Shown here: piece after piece, positions 1 through 13,494 of the stretch
Position numbering within the stretch: the first letter of the stretch is position 1
How the letters are laid out: the number at the start of each line of letters is the position of its first letter
From: Colius striatus
Lineage: Eukaryota; Chordata; Aves; Coliiformes; Coliidae
NCBI RefSeq assembly: GCF_028858725.1
Contig: NC_084771.1
Span: forward strand, 11,684,915 to 11,748,914
Length of the DNA stretch: 64,000 nucleotides
Direction of reading: 5' to 3'
The notes under the pieces: generated by a model
What the model was told of the DNA's origin: nothing
What the model saw: the letters and a program-made list of their open reading frames with translations, nothing else
Databases searched by the model: none
Made by a program: the position numbers and the translations under genes

Positions 1-2562
1 CTTATTGCTAACGATCTTCTCTTGCCTACAAAACGAAACTCAGCTCCAGTTTCATTCTAGCTGTTCAAACCACAGAGTGTGGTCACTGCCATTTATTGAT
101 GAACAGTTTTTGCTTGGTGTTAGACCCATAACTGACCCAGAAGGGTGCAGGTTAAGCTCACAGTAGCTACTCAGAAGGACAGCTTTAGATTAGTAATTAA
201 CACAGAAAAAAATCCATGGTCACAGAAAGGAATAAAGGAAAAAAGCTTGGCACACTGAATCTAGGTATAGTGTCACCCATGCCTTCCCTGAATAGTGATT
301 TCCAAATAGATACCCTCATAGTTCACTGCAGTAACAGGTAGAGAAGAAAGAGAAGTCACAATCCTGATCTTCTCACAGATGCTGCTGTCTGCAGCTCGCT
401 TGGTTTTGGAACTAGTAAATTTGAGAAGACTTGTAAATTTGCCTTCTTTCCCCAGGGTCCTTCCAGGCCTCCAGGAACACTCCTCTTTCTCTCTACGTGC
501 ACTCTGTTCCCCCTTTCTTGGAAACTTGACTCACCTCTCTGTGTTAGCAGCACAATACTTGCTCACCTCTAAGGAAAATGCTCCCCCCTTCATCCCTCTC
601 CATGGATTCCACAATAAAGGCAAAACTGAAAAGCTTTGCAAAGCTCAGAAAAAGCAAATATAATCTAAGTGTGGCATAAAAAGCTTGAAACAAAGCACGT
701 TGAACAAGGTGTCACTTCTCCTCCGAGGGCAGTACTGCTGCGAGTTTCCCGCGAGGCACGCACGAGCTATGCTTTCTGCTGAAACTGGCTCAGAACCTGT
801 TCCAGATCTCACTCCTTTCTCAGAGAGCACATGTCCAGCATATTTCCCAGAAAGTATTCCTATAATTTCAGGCATGGAACAAAGCAAATCCAGGGTTTTA
901 AACATCAGAAAGCCTCTCTGTTTTGATCCGGCAATTCATACGCTCAGTACTGAATAACAATACAGAACATATCCATGCTGTTAGGTGCCCATGGTCTCCT
1001 TAAGCATTTGATTATAGCCACATCTTCACCAGTACTAGACCTTATCTTTTAATAAACATTCCCTCAGCTTCCCTGCTTTACACTCTTAAAAATCTATGCC
1101 TGGTATTCTGTAGATAGAGATCTTGTCTATCCCCCAGGTAATTACATGTATCCAGGACTGCAGGACAGCTTACATACAAAAGCACTCCTGTGAAAAACAT
1201 CTCACCCTGTAAAGTCAATGTATTCCCCAAATATGACATGGCCTATTCTATCATGGCACGCCAAAAATAGAGACAACCTCACAACAGCTCAGAATAAAAT
1301 ACAACGGAAACACTGCTCAAAAGGCCATAGCCTCTGTCACTAACTTGCAACCAGTCCTGACATGGATGAAGGATGTCAATGTTTTGTCAACCAAACACAT
1401 CTTTGAAATCAAAGCTGAGTTTCCATATCCACCTGAAGTTACGATATTCAGTGCAAGGTCTTCCCATAGCCAAAGCAGTATCTGCCATTTGCCCTTACTT
1501 CTGCTTGCTCAGTTGGCCAAGATTAGGAGTTGAATTTGCAACACTCACAAATACCATATCTGCCTCCTGAACAGGAGATATTCTTGGTAAGGCTTTTGCT
1601 TTCCAACTAATATCCACCCTATGCTCCAGTCCATAAAAGAAATTGTCTATTTTCTGTTAGCTAACTGAGCTTCAAGCACAAAGGATGCCTTCAGCTCCTT
1701 TTCTGGAGTTCAACTGCCTCAGTGTTGAATGGTTTCAAACCAGGGTGTCACTCCCTCAGAGAATAAGACATTTTTAACTCTTGCTCTCATATCTCTTTCG
1801 TCAGAGTCACTGTAGAAACTGTTGTGGGAATATAAAAGATCCCTGAAGAGGCTGCTTTGCTGTGCATGGAACAGCACTAACACATCCATCACCTCCACCA
1901 CACAATCCCCTTTCCCACTCCATTAATGAGTACATCAGCATTACAGTAGTTAATGCTGATAAACCAGACTTTACAGACACTACCTCAGACAAGGGAAGGG
2001 CAGAAGGTCTGATAACTGGGAGTGATTGTGTCCTGCTACACACAAGGCAAAGCAGACAGTCATGACACAGCCACACTCTGCAACTACACATACTAGGAAA
2101 TTTTGCAAGGATAATAATAACCTGGATAGAAACACAGCGTGCTTGGCTCAGTTCCACTGCTCTGTATATACAGCATCATGTCTTTATTTATGGAATCAGC
2201 ATATGCTCTTGCATCAACTTCACAGCTATAGGTACTGCATAGCAGAGACCACTGTCCTGTACTGCAGTCATCTTTGGTATAGAGAGATAAAAGGAGTTTA
2301 ATTCAGCTTGCTGCTCTGCTCATTAAGAATTTCACTTCTCAGTAAGTTAAATCTACCTACCTTCACACAGGTTTTTTTTTTCTCCTTCTAAAAGGAAGTG
2401 TGGTTGTCCCAGAAGCTTTTTACTCAAAGAGCATCTGTGCTTCCAAAGAGGTATCTCTAACTGCTGCAGAGTTGGGCATAGGAACAATTCCAGAAAGGGC
2501 TGTTCCCACTGGAGTGCTAGAGCTTTTTACATAACTACACCTACCTTTTTGTGCTCCTGAAG
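1..2562 (-). other. FOXO4: FOXO4 3' UTR and downstream DNA
   Basis: No convincing protein-coding exon was found here on either strand. On the minus strand the FOXO4 stop is followed 18 bases later by a good splice-donor-like sequence (AAAAAG|GTAGGTG, GT at 2544-2543). This would fit a spliced 3' UTR exon, as I recall for FOXO1 and FOXO3; it is inference. Two minus-strand AATAAA poly(A) signals can be seen, at 2188-2183 (about 380 bases after the stop) and at 97-92. Which is used cannot be told from sequence. Confidence 0.45.
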
Positions 2563-5500
2563 TTAACTTGGTACCCAGGTATGGCTGGAGGCCTGCGAGG
2601 TGCTGGGATAGCTGGGAGTAGACAGAATGGGTTCAAAATTAAAGTCCAGTCCTTCTCCATCCATCAGTTCACTGTTGATTATGTAATCCATATCACATTC
2701 AAGGTTCTCCATATACATGTCAAGGTCCAGGTCAATGGGCAGCCTGTCCTGGTTCAACCCCAAGGGAGCAGGGCTAGCAGAAGAAAGCAGCAGCGGACTG
2801 CCCAGCTGGACTGACTGGACAGTTGTTGTGGGTACTGGAGCCTTCAAACTGGTGATGCTGGCAGTGTTTTGAGGAGATGTTACTAGGGGAAGCGTTGATG
2901 GCAAAACACTGGCACTGACTGACTCTGCCTGCTGCTCTGTAGGCTTTCCTCGTGGATTGCCTGAGCCCATCTTACTCTGGGTGGTTTGTCCACCTAGAAG
3001 CAGAAGAGTTCGGCTGCTCATCCTGTTACCAGTCTGTGGGAGAACTGGATCCACCTGAGTCATCATAACATCCCTTGGAGGCGGAGAGCTGGGTGTCAGA
3101 AGAGCTTCCAAGGTCTGAGGGGTAGAGAAATGGCTGACAGAACTTTGCAGTGAGATATCAACAGGGTTAAAAAGGGAACTGCCAAAAGTAGTGGTCTGAC
3201 CAGCTGCATTTGGGCTCCGCAAGGAAAAGCTGGTATCTCTCTGGATCTGACCACTCGAGGCAGATTGCTGGGTAGATAACACAGATGACCTGGGAGACAT
3301 CAAATTTAACCCATCAATGAGCTCAAGCTCCTCAGTCACAGTTGGTGGAACATTGCTGGATGCACTGGAGTACACTAGAGAAGGAAGTAGCTCTTCATCG
3401 TGGAGGTCATCCTGCTCAGTCAGGATAGGAGAGAGCCTGGCACTAATGGTGCTTGCGTTGGAACTGGTTCGAGGCCGGAAGGTGTTCCACACGTCAGAGT
3501 CCTCATTGCTTCTTGAGGATGGGCTCCCAGGCCACTTAGGGAATTGGGAGCTAGGACTGTCAGCAGTGGATTCTGGAGCAGACTGGAGAGGAGGCTTCTT
3601 TTTGGATGCTTTACCTCTGACTTTTGCTAGTTTGCTGCTGTTGTCCATGGAGGCAGCTCTTCTTCTTGGTGCTTTTCCACTTTTACCACCCTCAGGATTG
3701 AGCATCCACCAAGAGCTCTTCCCTGTGGCTTCATTATGGACTTTAATAAACTTGCTGTGCAGGGACAGGTTATGTCTAATAGAGTTCTGAAAAAAAACAA
3801 ACAAACCAGAAACAACTGAGATATGAAGACCTGACAGTTGACACACCTCCCACCTAGAAACCTCACAGGTATAAATGCATTCAGAGAGTATCCAGAAAGT
3901 TCTAACAAAGACCAGCCATAAAAACCTGTTGTTTCTGCTTGAACTTGCCTGACAGCACAGCAAGCAGTGCCATGTCTCACTGCAGCACCAAGGGCGAAAC
4001 TGCCATGACAACTAGCAGCTTCCAACTCACAAAATACTGACACAAAAGAACTTTTCAAGACCATACAGAATCTGCAAGAGCTACGCACACCACAGAGCAA
4101 GTAAGCAAATTCCCAAACACAGCTTGCAACTTCAACATGAGCCTAGCTGAATTTGAGCTAATGCTGCTCCCACCCTTCTGACAACCCCCATAGCCAGCAT
4201 AAGCCTGGCTGAAGTTGTTAATTTTTTATACGTCTGGCTTTCAAGCGGATTCAAGCACAGCACAGCAGTGAAATAAAGCAAACTGGACGAAGAGAAACAG
4301 TAAAACAGCTCTGATTAGGTATGATCATTACCATCTTCATCTCAAAACCAGAGAAACAAGAGAGAAATTCCTGGAGCTTCACTCTGCAAGGAGGCAGAAC
4401 TCCTTCCTGGGTGCATTTCTCAGGGGTAAGATGTTCAGTGGATAGTGCACTCCCACACAGAACATGTCAGTTTTAGCCTCTCCAATCTTTCCGTTTGGCA
4501 AGGCACATATTCCTTGTCTCTCTCAACTTCCTCCTTTTGGTTTAGCTTTGCTGGAAACTGCAAGCTAATAAATCTGTACACCACCAAACTGAATTTTCAT
4601 CCTGCAACTGATAAAACTCCCCAGAATTGGCAAGCAAGAACCTCGTTGTTTGAGTAGATCCTTCATAAACTCCCCTTGAGGCCTGTGTCATCCATTCGTT
4701 TGGTTTGCCATTGAATTAATTCAGATGGTCAAATCACACATTATTTAAAGTTGCTACACTGGTAGCAGCATAACAGCAATCCAAGCACAACACTTTCATA
4801 TAAACTAAAAGGTATATAACAGCCTTCAGCTTTTGTGCATGCACTTTTAATTCTGAATAGTCAACTGTGCTTCTATCATCCTTTCCCATCACCTCTGAAC
4901 ACAGTTCTTTCCTGCCTGCTGCTTTCCCTCTCCCCACCCTTTTCCTCTCAGACAAGTCCTCACCATGCTAATTTTGGCCACATCACCAAAAGTACTATCC
5001 TAGAACAAAGCAGTTGTAGATAAACAATGCAAGCAAAGTGGAAAGTTTTCAAGGAGAAGGAAGGAGATGTGAGAATAATTCTGTTAGCTTTCATTTTAAC
5101 CTTTGTCTGTTGAGAATTTGGAGAAGGCTGGCTGCTGTCTGTGATCAATATCAAAGCACACATACGGCCTTACTCAGAGAGCACCCCAAGGGCTACTGCA
5201 GAGCTAGTGGAACATGTGTCAGTCAATGCTCTTACATAATTTTAGTATTTATTAGTTATTATTATTCACAGTAACAGCTATACAACACTCCTGCCTGACA
5301 TCTCTAAATAAACTTTCTTTTCCTCCAAGTCTCAAAAATCCCAAGTAACTCAGACTGGTACACTGTCTCCTGGGAGGCTGCTGCTTTCACTTCCAAAGAA
5401 TCCTCCCACCTCTTCCTAGGTAAATGTGCATGACTTGGGATGCATAACTGCTGCAGCAATAAGAACCACTAGGTTGTCACTAAGTGTTCATTTTCTTTTT

Positions 5501-8500
5501 TTCTCTTGAAAGTAATCTGTGGATTCATGATGACACCCAGTCTCATCAGCAACAGCCCAGTAACTTACACACACAGTGTACATTTGGAGTCTCATAACCA
5601 CCTGTTTCTTAGCCGATTTACTAAAACTGAAATTTAAACCAATAGGTCCAGGATTCCAAAATTTCACAACTAACTGTATTCTGTTTTCCTCTCATCCATG
5701 GCTACAGACAAGTTTTAATTCCTGTGTCAATAAAAGCACATTGCACAGGTGCATGTGTTCCAGTAACACTAAAACCTCAAGAAAATTAGCATTGCCTCTT
5801 GTACCATAAGTGACAGTTTTAGTAACTAGTTTAGATCGAATTTTTTGGCTGAAAAGCAGCTTGAATTAAGATATCTCAGAACAAGACCAGGATTCACATG
5901 AACACAGATATGTGAAGCCTAGTACCCTTTATGAAACAGTCTCTAAATGCTTTTAGATGTTACTGCTAAACAGACAAAACAGTTAATAGAAATAGAAACA
6001 GACAACTGCTGTACAACTCCTTCCTTCCTCATCTTAAAACTCTCCTCCCATCATACGAGCATCTGTGACATTATGAGCTGGTTCAGAGAGCTAACCCAAC
6101 CAAAAAGCACATATATCCTTCCTTGAAAATTACTTTTCCTGCCTCTTTTACCTCTGCCTGGTTTTTGAACTACTTTACTGTGGGGTCAAGCTCCAAAAAC
6201 AAAGAAAAGAGAACGTGTGGCTGGAGGCAGAGGAGAAAAACCTGAACACTTCTTACATGAGGGTTAACTGCTGTCAAAACTGCAATGCATAAGTTATCCC
6301 TTCCACACCTCTCCTGTGGTCTTTGCAAGGCAGCTCACCACCACAGCCAAAGCCCCCAGAGCCCTAACACACCTGCATGTCTGAGCTCACCTGCATCCTG
6401 TAGTCAAGACCAGAAAGTTCCAAAATACAACTGAATCAATGCACCTACCAGCCTGGGGGCTGTGACACAGCACGAGAGATTCACACTTGCAAACTGTCTG
6501 CTCTCCAGCACAAGAATGCTTCTGCCAGAATGATTTAGTACACCTTGCATATGGAGGGCACCCTCAAATCTCATTGAGAAAGTGAACAAATCAATTATGC
6601 TAAAACCAACACAGAACTCCAGGTCAACCCTGACAGAAGAGGAAATTACAGAGTTCAAGTTCCCCAGGCAACACTGACGTATTTCCTTTTGATGTTAAGC
6701 AACTCAAACCAGAAACATACAGATGACATGAACTTTTTAGATGCTCAACTTCAGCAGTGTGGGAGGATCCCAGTTGGTCTGAGCATCTGGAATCCATGCA
6801 AGGTCTTGGCTCTGTAACATCTTTGACCATGATCTCATTTGGGCCAGTCTTATTCAACATATTCATCAACTACCTGGATGAGAGGACAGAGTATACCCTC
6901 AGCAAGTTCCCTGATGGCACCAAACTGGGAGGACTGGCTGATTCACCAGAGGCTGTGCTGCCATTCAGCTGGATCTGGACAGGCGGAGAGTTGGGCAGAG
7001 AGGAACCTCATGAGGTTCAACAAGGGTAAATGCAGAATCCTGCATCTGGGGAGGAACAACCCCCTGCACCAGAACAGGCTGGGGATTGACCTGCTGGAGA
7101 GCAGCTCTGCAGAGAGAGACCTGGGAGTGCTGGTGGGCAGCAAACTAAACATGAGCCAGCCACGTGCCCTCCTGGATAAGAATGCCAAAGGTGTCCTGGG
7201 GTGCACTAAGAAGAGTGTTGTAACCAGCAGGGAAGTTCTCCCCCTCAACCCTGCCCTAGTAAGCCCACACCTGGTGTCTTGTGTCCAGTTCTAGGCTCCC
7301 CAGTTTAAGAGACACAGGAAATCACTGGAGAGAGACCAGCACAGGGCTGACAAAGAAAACCAGGGGACCGGAGCTTCTTTCTTATGAGGAGAGGTTGTGA
7401 GACTTTTGAGTGTTTAGCCCGAAGAAGACTGAGAAGGGATTTTATCAATACTTAGAAATATCTAAAGGGCAGGTGTCAAGAGGATGGGGCCAGTCTTTTA
7501 TCTGTAGTGCCCAGTGACAGGACACCGGGGCACAGGGGTAACAGGCATGAGCTGGAACACAGGAAGTTCTACTTGAACGTGAGGAGAAACTTTGTCCCCG
7601 GTGAGGGAGCCCAGGCCCAGGCTGGGTGCGGAGTCTCCTTCTCTGGAGGCTGTCAAACCCACTTAGACATGTTCCTGTGCCTCCTGATGGAGGGGAACCT
7701 GCTTTAGCAAGAGGTTGGGCTTGAGGAGCTCTGCAGGGCCCTTCCAACCCCCATCATTCTGTGATAACAAAGCATGACCTGAAGACAGGAATCCTTCAAA
7801 TCCCTAGAGACCTCTTCAACAAGGAGTTACAAGTGGTTATTGTTTTTTATTCAGATATCTGATAGAGGTTGTTATGGATGCAAATTAGGTATTATGGTGA
7901 AAAAACCACTAGTTTGTGTCTCTAATCTACCACGGATCACAGATGATTCCTGTAAACCACATTCAGACAAAACCATTCAGAAATTAATAACAGACATTAT
8001 ATAAAAGGTTAAAAGTTTGGCTAGAGACATTTACTGTACCCAGAGGAGTGGGCTATTCACTAAGTCCCAACCACTGTTTATACAAGCTAGGACACATGGA
8101 CCAGCCACAGAAGTGTGGCTAGCAGCATACACAAACTGTTTCATATATCTCAGTTTAAATCTTCTTCTATAAAAAAATATCCTCATCCTATATAAAGGCC
8201 AAGAACACTCCTTGCCATTGTACTGGGTCTGTTCCCACATCAGCATGTACCCTGAGTGGTCCCTGCCCAGCAGTGCTTCGATCTCAGGAAGAGGAATTAA
8301 CCCTGGGAGCTGGCAGCACAACCAAGCAATTATCCTGCCCAATCAGGCTTCTGGACAACTGCCATAGACAGCAAGATCCTATAGAAAATGTACAAGTGGG
8401 TCATACAGAAGGCAGAATGACAGTGACAACCTCAACAGGAGGCTTTGTAGGCAAGGCCAAGATTACCCACCATAAAACTGAAGTTTTACTCAGAGCAGGT

Positions 8501-11500
8501 CTGAACGTTCAGGATGGTTTGTTCAGACTTCAAGGTTCCTCATGCTAAAAACAAGCACAACTTCATCCTCCTGTGATGTACTTTCCTCTAAGCACTGATG
8601 TGGCAGGGGCAGCAGGAGGCTCTTGTGCCCTGCCCAGAGAGATCATACCTACAGCAGTGGTGCAGGGACTGTGCTGGCACAGTGCTCGGGGCCAAGCACA
8701 AGCTGAGAAAGACACAAGAAACAGTAGCTATTCTTGAAAATCCCGTGGTTGCCCACAGCTGCCTGGATTTTCAATCATTGCTCCCTCGTGTCCAGGGTCA
8801 TTCTCTAAGGAAACATCAAGTTTCTACTACAAACCACAGAAGCAGTAAAAAAAGAAAAAAGAAGAGATATTCAATCAGTGCAGCTGCCTGTAATCCACTC
8901 TCACTGCCTCTGAGGCACACAAAGGACATGGTCACATCCCAGTACAGGGCCATGTTCCAAAGCCAGGCCTATAATTGTGCCGAATTATCATTTGCCATGG
9001 CATTCTTGGGTGGCTGCAAGGGGGAAAAAGGCCCCGCCTGCTGCATTTGTCAGTGCTTGTCTCAGCACTCACCCAGCCACTTGGCTCCAAAGGCTTCAGG
9101 AAAAAGTCTTCATTGCAGAGATTTTGCAAAGTTATGCTCCAGCAAGTAAACAACTGCTCCGGAGACAGAGAGCTAAAACATTTCCTCAGCAACCCCCTTC
9201 CAGAAGGCACACGTGAGCACAGACGTCAAGCTCAGCAGACAGGGAGCTCTATCTTAGGAAGAACATTTTCATCTCTGTAATCTTTCATTGTCAGCCCAGA
9301 AGAAGAAAATTCCAGCTTTTGAAAAAGCAAAAACCGAGGTAAACTTTCCAAGTTTACCAAGACAGGCAGGCATATACCACAAAAGCTGTTCAGGATTAGA
9401 TAGAGCAGAAGAAACTTGTTGGAACAAGTAATACCAGCAGCCCAAGAACAGCTTTCTCCAAGGACTGCCTGGAAAATTAAGCTGTGCTGCAAGGAATAAT
9501 CTTTCAGCAAAGCAGCTTTCTAGAACAAACAGGCAGGGAGAAGGAAAGAGTAGCACCAAAATCTTCAGGTATTGTGACTGGCATTGCATGAGGCACATGG
9601 ACTTTTGCCAGAAGACTAGCTCTCCCCTACTTTTGAGGGAGACAACTACACTCTGGTAAGGCTTCAGATGGGAAAAAAGAGAAAACAAACCTCAAACTTT
9701 GCACTTCCACACAGGAATACAGGATGTTACACCTTGTTTCAGAGAAGAGACTGTTAATGTTACTTTAATGAGGGCTAAGTACAAGCTACTACATTTTGGG
9801 GTTTATGCACTTCTACTTTATTCAAAATCCTCAATCCCTTCCTCCCCTAAGTAATTTTAAAGTCAGAATTACCCTCTTATCCCCAGAGCAGCTTGCAGAG
9901 CACCAAGAGGAGGATTACAAAGAAGCCCACACTTCTGCAAGGACACTTCTGCCTTTCAGGCTGGTTAATTCTTAACTTCAGTTGAATTACTGCAAGAGAA
10001 AGACAGGCTGCACACCCAGCAAATCTGTCCTTAACAAAACGCTTGAAGCAGTTCAAGAACAGCAAACACCATCTTCCTCCAAACACGGATTCTTCCGGTG
10101 TCCGCAGAGGTTACACCCTGGCAGTCTGTAACAGCTGTATTTCCCCCAATTGTATACTGGAACAGGACAGCTGTAAAGTAATTCTGAAGCAACAATGAGT
10201 TGATGGGGGTTTATAGTAACTAAAGTAAATTTTTTAAAAGAAGTTTTAAAAGACACATTTCTTTTCATTTCCCATTTAAATTTCTCTATTAGAATTACCC
10301 CACATACAAAGAGAACATATTATCAGCGTGGCTCTGCCCAAACAGCACAGAAATACTAGAACTCTAGGAGCTGTAACACTATCTTAACAGACAGCAAACA
10401 GCTACATCAGCATTTAGTAGCAGCTCCACATTAATTCCCTCTATCCAAAGTCATTCAGTTAAAAACTGAGAAATCAATAAAAACAGAACTTCACAGTTCT
10501 AAAAGTAACAAGGAATGGAAGAAACAAAAACCAGGCAGGGCCACTCCTCAACTGCAGACGTATCTTTTGTTTATTCAGTTTGTCTTAAATATAAACCACA
10601 TACTTATTAAATTTACTCTAAGCCCACCAGATCAAATTGAACAGATTTGATCGATTCCACAGCTTCAAAACTGTAAATGTCTAACCTGCCTTCATCTAAC
10701 GCACCTTGACTCAAACAGACAAAAGTAAACAACAACAACAAAAAGTCTTGCAAGTCTATAAAACTGTGTGTTAACAGAAAGCAAGACTAGAAGTCAGAGC
10801 TCTTTGGTCACAAGAGCTGGGGCACGAATCCTGCCAACAGGATTTGAGAGTGAACAGGGAAGAAAACATACTAAAGGGAACATACCACAGCCCCCTTTGT
10901 CGCTCCTGGCCAGGTAGCATTAACTGCATATCCCCTATATACTGACCCAACTTACCACGAAAACGTTTTAATGATCATTTCCCCTGGACTTTAAACAGTT
11001 TAAATCATATTCTCTCATAGCTTTCTGATTTGTGGTTCAAGTCAAGGGTTTGGAACTACACTAATCGCAAGGCAGGCTGATTCTCACCATAGTTACTGTT
11101 GTTCTGCCCTCCCTCGTCTTTTCTGGCAAGGAGTTTCTGTTCTCATACTAAGGCCAGCCTGAATTAGTCCATTCCCAGGCTGAAAAACTACAAATCAACT
11201 TCACACTGAAAAGTCATCACAGAACAGCTACAGTGACAGCATCTGAGCAAGGACCTCAATCCTCATACATGCACGAGTTCTCATTTCTGCCTTTCTACAA
11301 GTTAAATCCAACTGTATGTTTCCCAAAAGGGATACATGATTAAAATACACAGAAAAACCAAAGACTGATGGTCCTGTTACACATGAATGAATATAAAAAC
11401 AAAAGAGCAGCCATACTATATCAAGCCAGAAGTCACCTATTTCAGCATCCAGTCTAACAGGATGCTTCACTAGACTTCACTTTCCCCGTGATACCTGGGG

Positions 11501-13494
11501 ATGTGTTTCAGAAGCCACACTGTCTCAGATACTGTTGCCAAACAGATACAGACACACTCCTGAAGAGAAAATGCACCAGTTCCACAAACTGACAAAATAG
11601 TATGATTCCTTACAGGAACAGCAGGACCAGGAGAACACATTTAGCCTGAGGAAGCAAGAACTATCTTCCAGTGAGACCATCAGGTCATCTAAAGAGAAGG
11701 AGAATGCACCCAAATACTGTCTCAAATCAGAACTTAAGAAGAAGATTTCAACCCGCACTAAGTAAAAATAAAAAGTCAATTTTAGTTGAACTATGTGCAC
11801 CCTGTGGGAACTGTCACTGAGGCAGTTAAACGGAAAAGGTGGAAAGGTTTATACTGACCTGGGTCAGTCTCAGCTGTGACAGCTGCATCCCTCTCACCAC
11901 ATTCCTACCCTCTCTCAAGCAAACATTTGCACTCATGCAGCCACACTGTGTTTCACTTCAGAGAGCTGAGCCAGCTGAAAGCCAACCTACCAGAAAAAAC
12001 TAGGCACTCTTTTTTTCTTTCCTCAAAATTAATTCAGGCAGAGGAATGTGTATGGCTGTGGTCACGAAGTCCCAAACCACATTGTCTCAAGCTGCTGCAG
12101 AACTGTGGCATGGACAAACTGCTAACCACCACCACAAATGGAGTGGAACACTGCAAACAAGTGTGGCACTAAGGGCAAGTCCACTCTGTAGCTGAGAGCA
12201 ACAGATTACACGCTTCAGACTCCTCACCCTGGCATCCACCGCGATAGCTCAAGACAGCCTAAGGGACTATTTTGCAAGCCAGCGTTCACATCTCCCCTTC
12301 TCTTTCCTGGGGTTTGACTAAAAAGAATGAGAACGACAGGCTGTCATCTGCAGAGGATGGAAACGGAGTTGAGGTCTTTTAATAAAACTTTACATGTGCC
12401 CATTTCTAGAGGGAGGGGAGAAGGAAACGCTGAGACTTTGGAGTACTATATCGCTTTCCCTTTTCTGAACTCCAGCAGATGTCCACAGTCCCTGCACGGC
12501 CGCAGCATGGGCATTGCTCTGCGACACAGCACCCTTTCTAAAGGAGAGCCTCTTGAAAACTAAGAATGTCTGCTATCAAACAGTTATTTATACTGAGGTT
12601 TAGCAGAGTCAGGTGACAACGAACCGCAAGCCTTGCAATTTAAACAATTTAAGCTTCTTGTGCAGAAGCTTAGCTATAGCCTTTTAACCGACTCTCTCCT
12701 TTCCTGGAAAACTTTCCCAACACAAAAGGCACCCGGAACAGCCTCACAGGGCCATGCCGCAGCCGCCCAGAGCCGGAGCTTGGCCTGGGTCTAAGGAGAA
12801 CCTACCCCGCGCTCCCGGGCACACGAGCCTGTGCCAGCCACGCGGCTTTCAGCCCCGGGCCGCGACACTGCAACGCGGGGATTAGGCGCTGGCACCAACG
12901 TCGAATGCGCAGAGCCCAGCCGGGGACGAGTAGCAACAGGTGAGCCCGGGGCTGCGCGGCAGAGGGTGGCGAGCCGAGGCAGGCGCCTCAGGCAGCCGCT
13001 CCCCGCCCGGTCGCACAGCTCGCCCCAGCCCCGTCCCGTCGCGGGCGCCCCGCCGAAGGCCTGGCCCGTCCTTCCCGCCCCGTCCCGTCGCGCACCTTCC
13101 AGCCGGCAGAGCTGTTGCTGTCGCCCTTGTCCTTGAAGTAGGGGACGGAGCGGACCATCCACTCGTAGATCTGCGCCAGCGTCAGCCGCTTCTCGGGGGC
13201 GCTCTCGATGGCCTGGCTTATGAGTTCGGCGTAGGACTGGTTGCCCCAGGCGTTGCGCCGGGAGCCGCCCTTCCGCGCGGCCGCGCCGCCCGCCCGCGCC
13301 CCCTCGGCCCGCCCGGGCCCCGCCGCCGCGCCACCTGCGCCCTCCTCCGCCGCGCCCGCCGCGCCGCCCGCCTCCGCCGGCGCCGCCGGCAGCTCAGGCC
13401 GCGGCAGCGGCCAGGTACAGGAGCGCGGCCGGCTCTGAGGCTCGAAGTCGGGGTCGATGTCCGGCGCCGCCGCGGCACCGCCCGCCTCCGCCAT
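2563..13494 (-). CDS. FOXO4: Forkhead box protein O4, two coding exons
   Basis: Forkhead transcription factor of the insulin/PI3K-AKT pathway; it activates stress, cell-cycle and metabolic genes in the nucleus and leaves it when phosphorylated by AKT. Coding exons are 13494-13096 (133 codons) and 3786-2563 (407 codons plus stop), predicted 540 aa against about 505 in human. The intron is phase 0 and splits the forkhead domain after GWK, the classic FOXO position. Seen in the protein: AKT site 1 RPRSCTW (T27); forkhead domain about 76-170 with [27 protein letters not shown] and [13 protein letters not shown]; basic/AKT site 2 RRRAAS (S179); AKT site 3 RPRTSS (about S242); C-terminal activation motif with [14 protein letters not shown] and [10 protein letters not shown]. 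These spellings fit FOXO4 better than FOXO1 or FOXO3. ATG at 13494 is chosen because the following residues lead into the conserved [21 protein letters not shown] block. The linker between site 1 and the forkhead is almost pure Ala/Gly/Pro/Glu from very GC-rich DNA. Neighbour SNX12 is head-to-head. Confidence 0.96.
6838..7766 (+). mobile_element. CR1 LINE, 5'-truncated, inside FOXO4 intron
   Basis: This non-LTR retrotransposon fragment lies antisense to FOXO4. Its start encodes a decayed piece of the C-terminal reverse-transcriptase region ([10 protein letters not shown] and DGTKLGGL can still be read). It continues through the usual CR1 ORF2 end and 3' region (GAGAGAGACCTGGGAGTGCT, CTTCCAACCCCCATCATTCTGTGAT). 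Its reading frame is interrupted, so it is dead. About 0.93 kb remains of a roughly 4.5 kb full element, typical of bird CR1 5' truncation. Confidence 0.93.
11380..11470. repeat. Possible ancient CR1 3'-end fragment
   Basis: A short stretch (GCAGCCATACTATATCAAGC, then CCAGTCTAACAGGATGC) resembles, from memory, the conserved 3' tail of old sauropsid CR1 copies (GGTCAGACCAAAGGTCCATC-type sequence). Divergence is high and the call is weak. Confidence 0.25.

Larger units (their letters stand above)
3787..13095 (-). other. FOXO4: FOXO4 intron 1
   Basis: The 9.3 kb intron has donor GT at 13095-13094 (AAG|GTGCGC) and acceptor AG at 3788-3787 after a T-rich tract. Apart from one clear CR1 copy and one doubtful ancient fragment (both listed separately) I see unique, AT-moderate DNA with no ORF that resembles a known protein. 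GC content climbs steeply past about 12,700 where the CpG island starts. Confidence 0.85.

Noticed and set aside
3317-3790. 157-residue plus-strand frame opposite FOXO4
   Set aside because: It is an antisense shadow of the serine-rich FOXO4 exon 2 with no independent similarity.
2563-4011. FOXO4 starting from a methionine upstream of 3786
   Set aside because: Residues before NSIRHNLS are intronic: a T-rich tract and AG acceptor lie there, and exon 1 supplies the first half of the forkhead domain.
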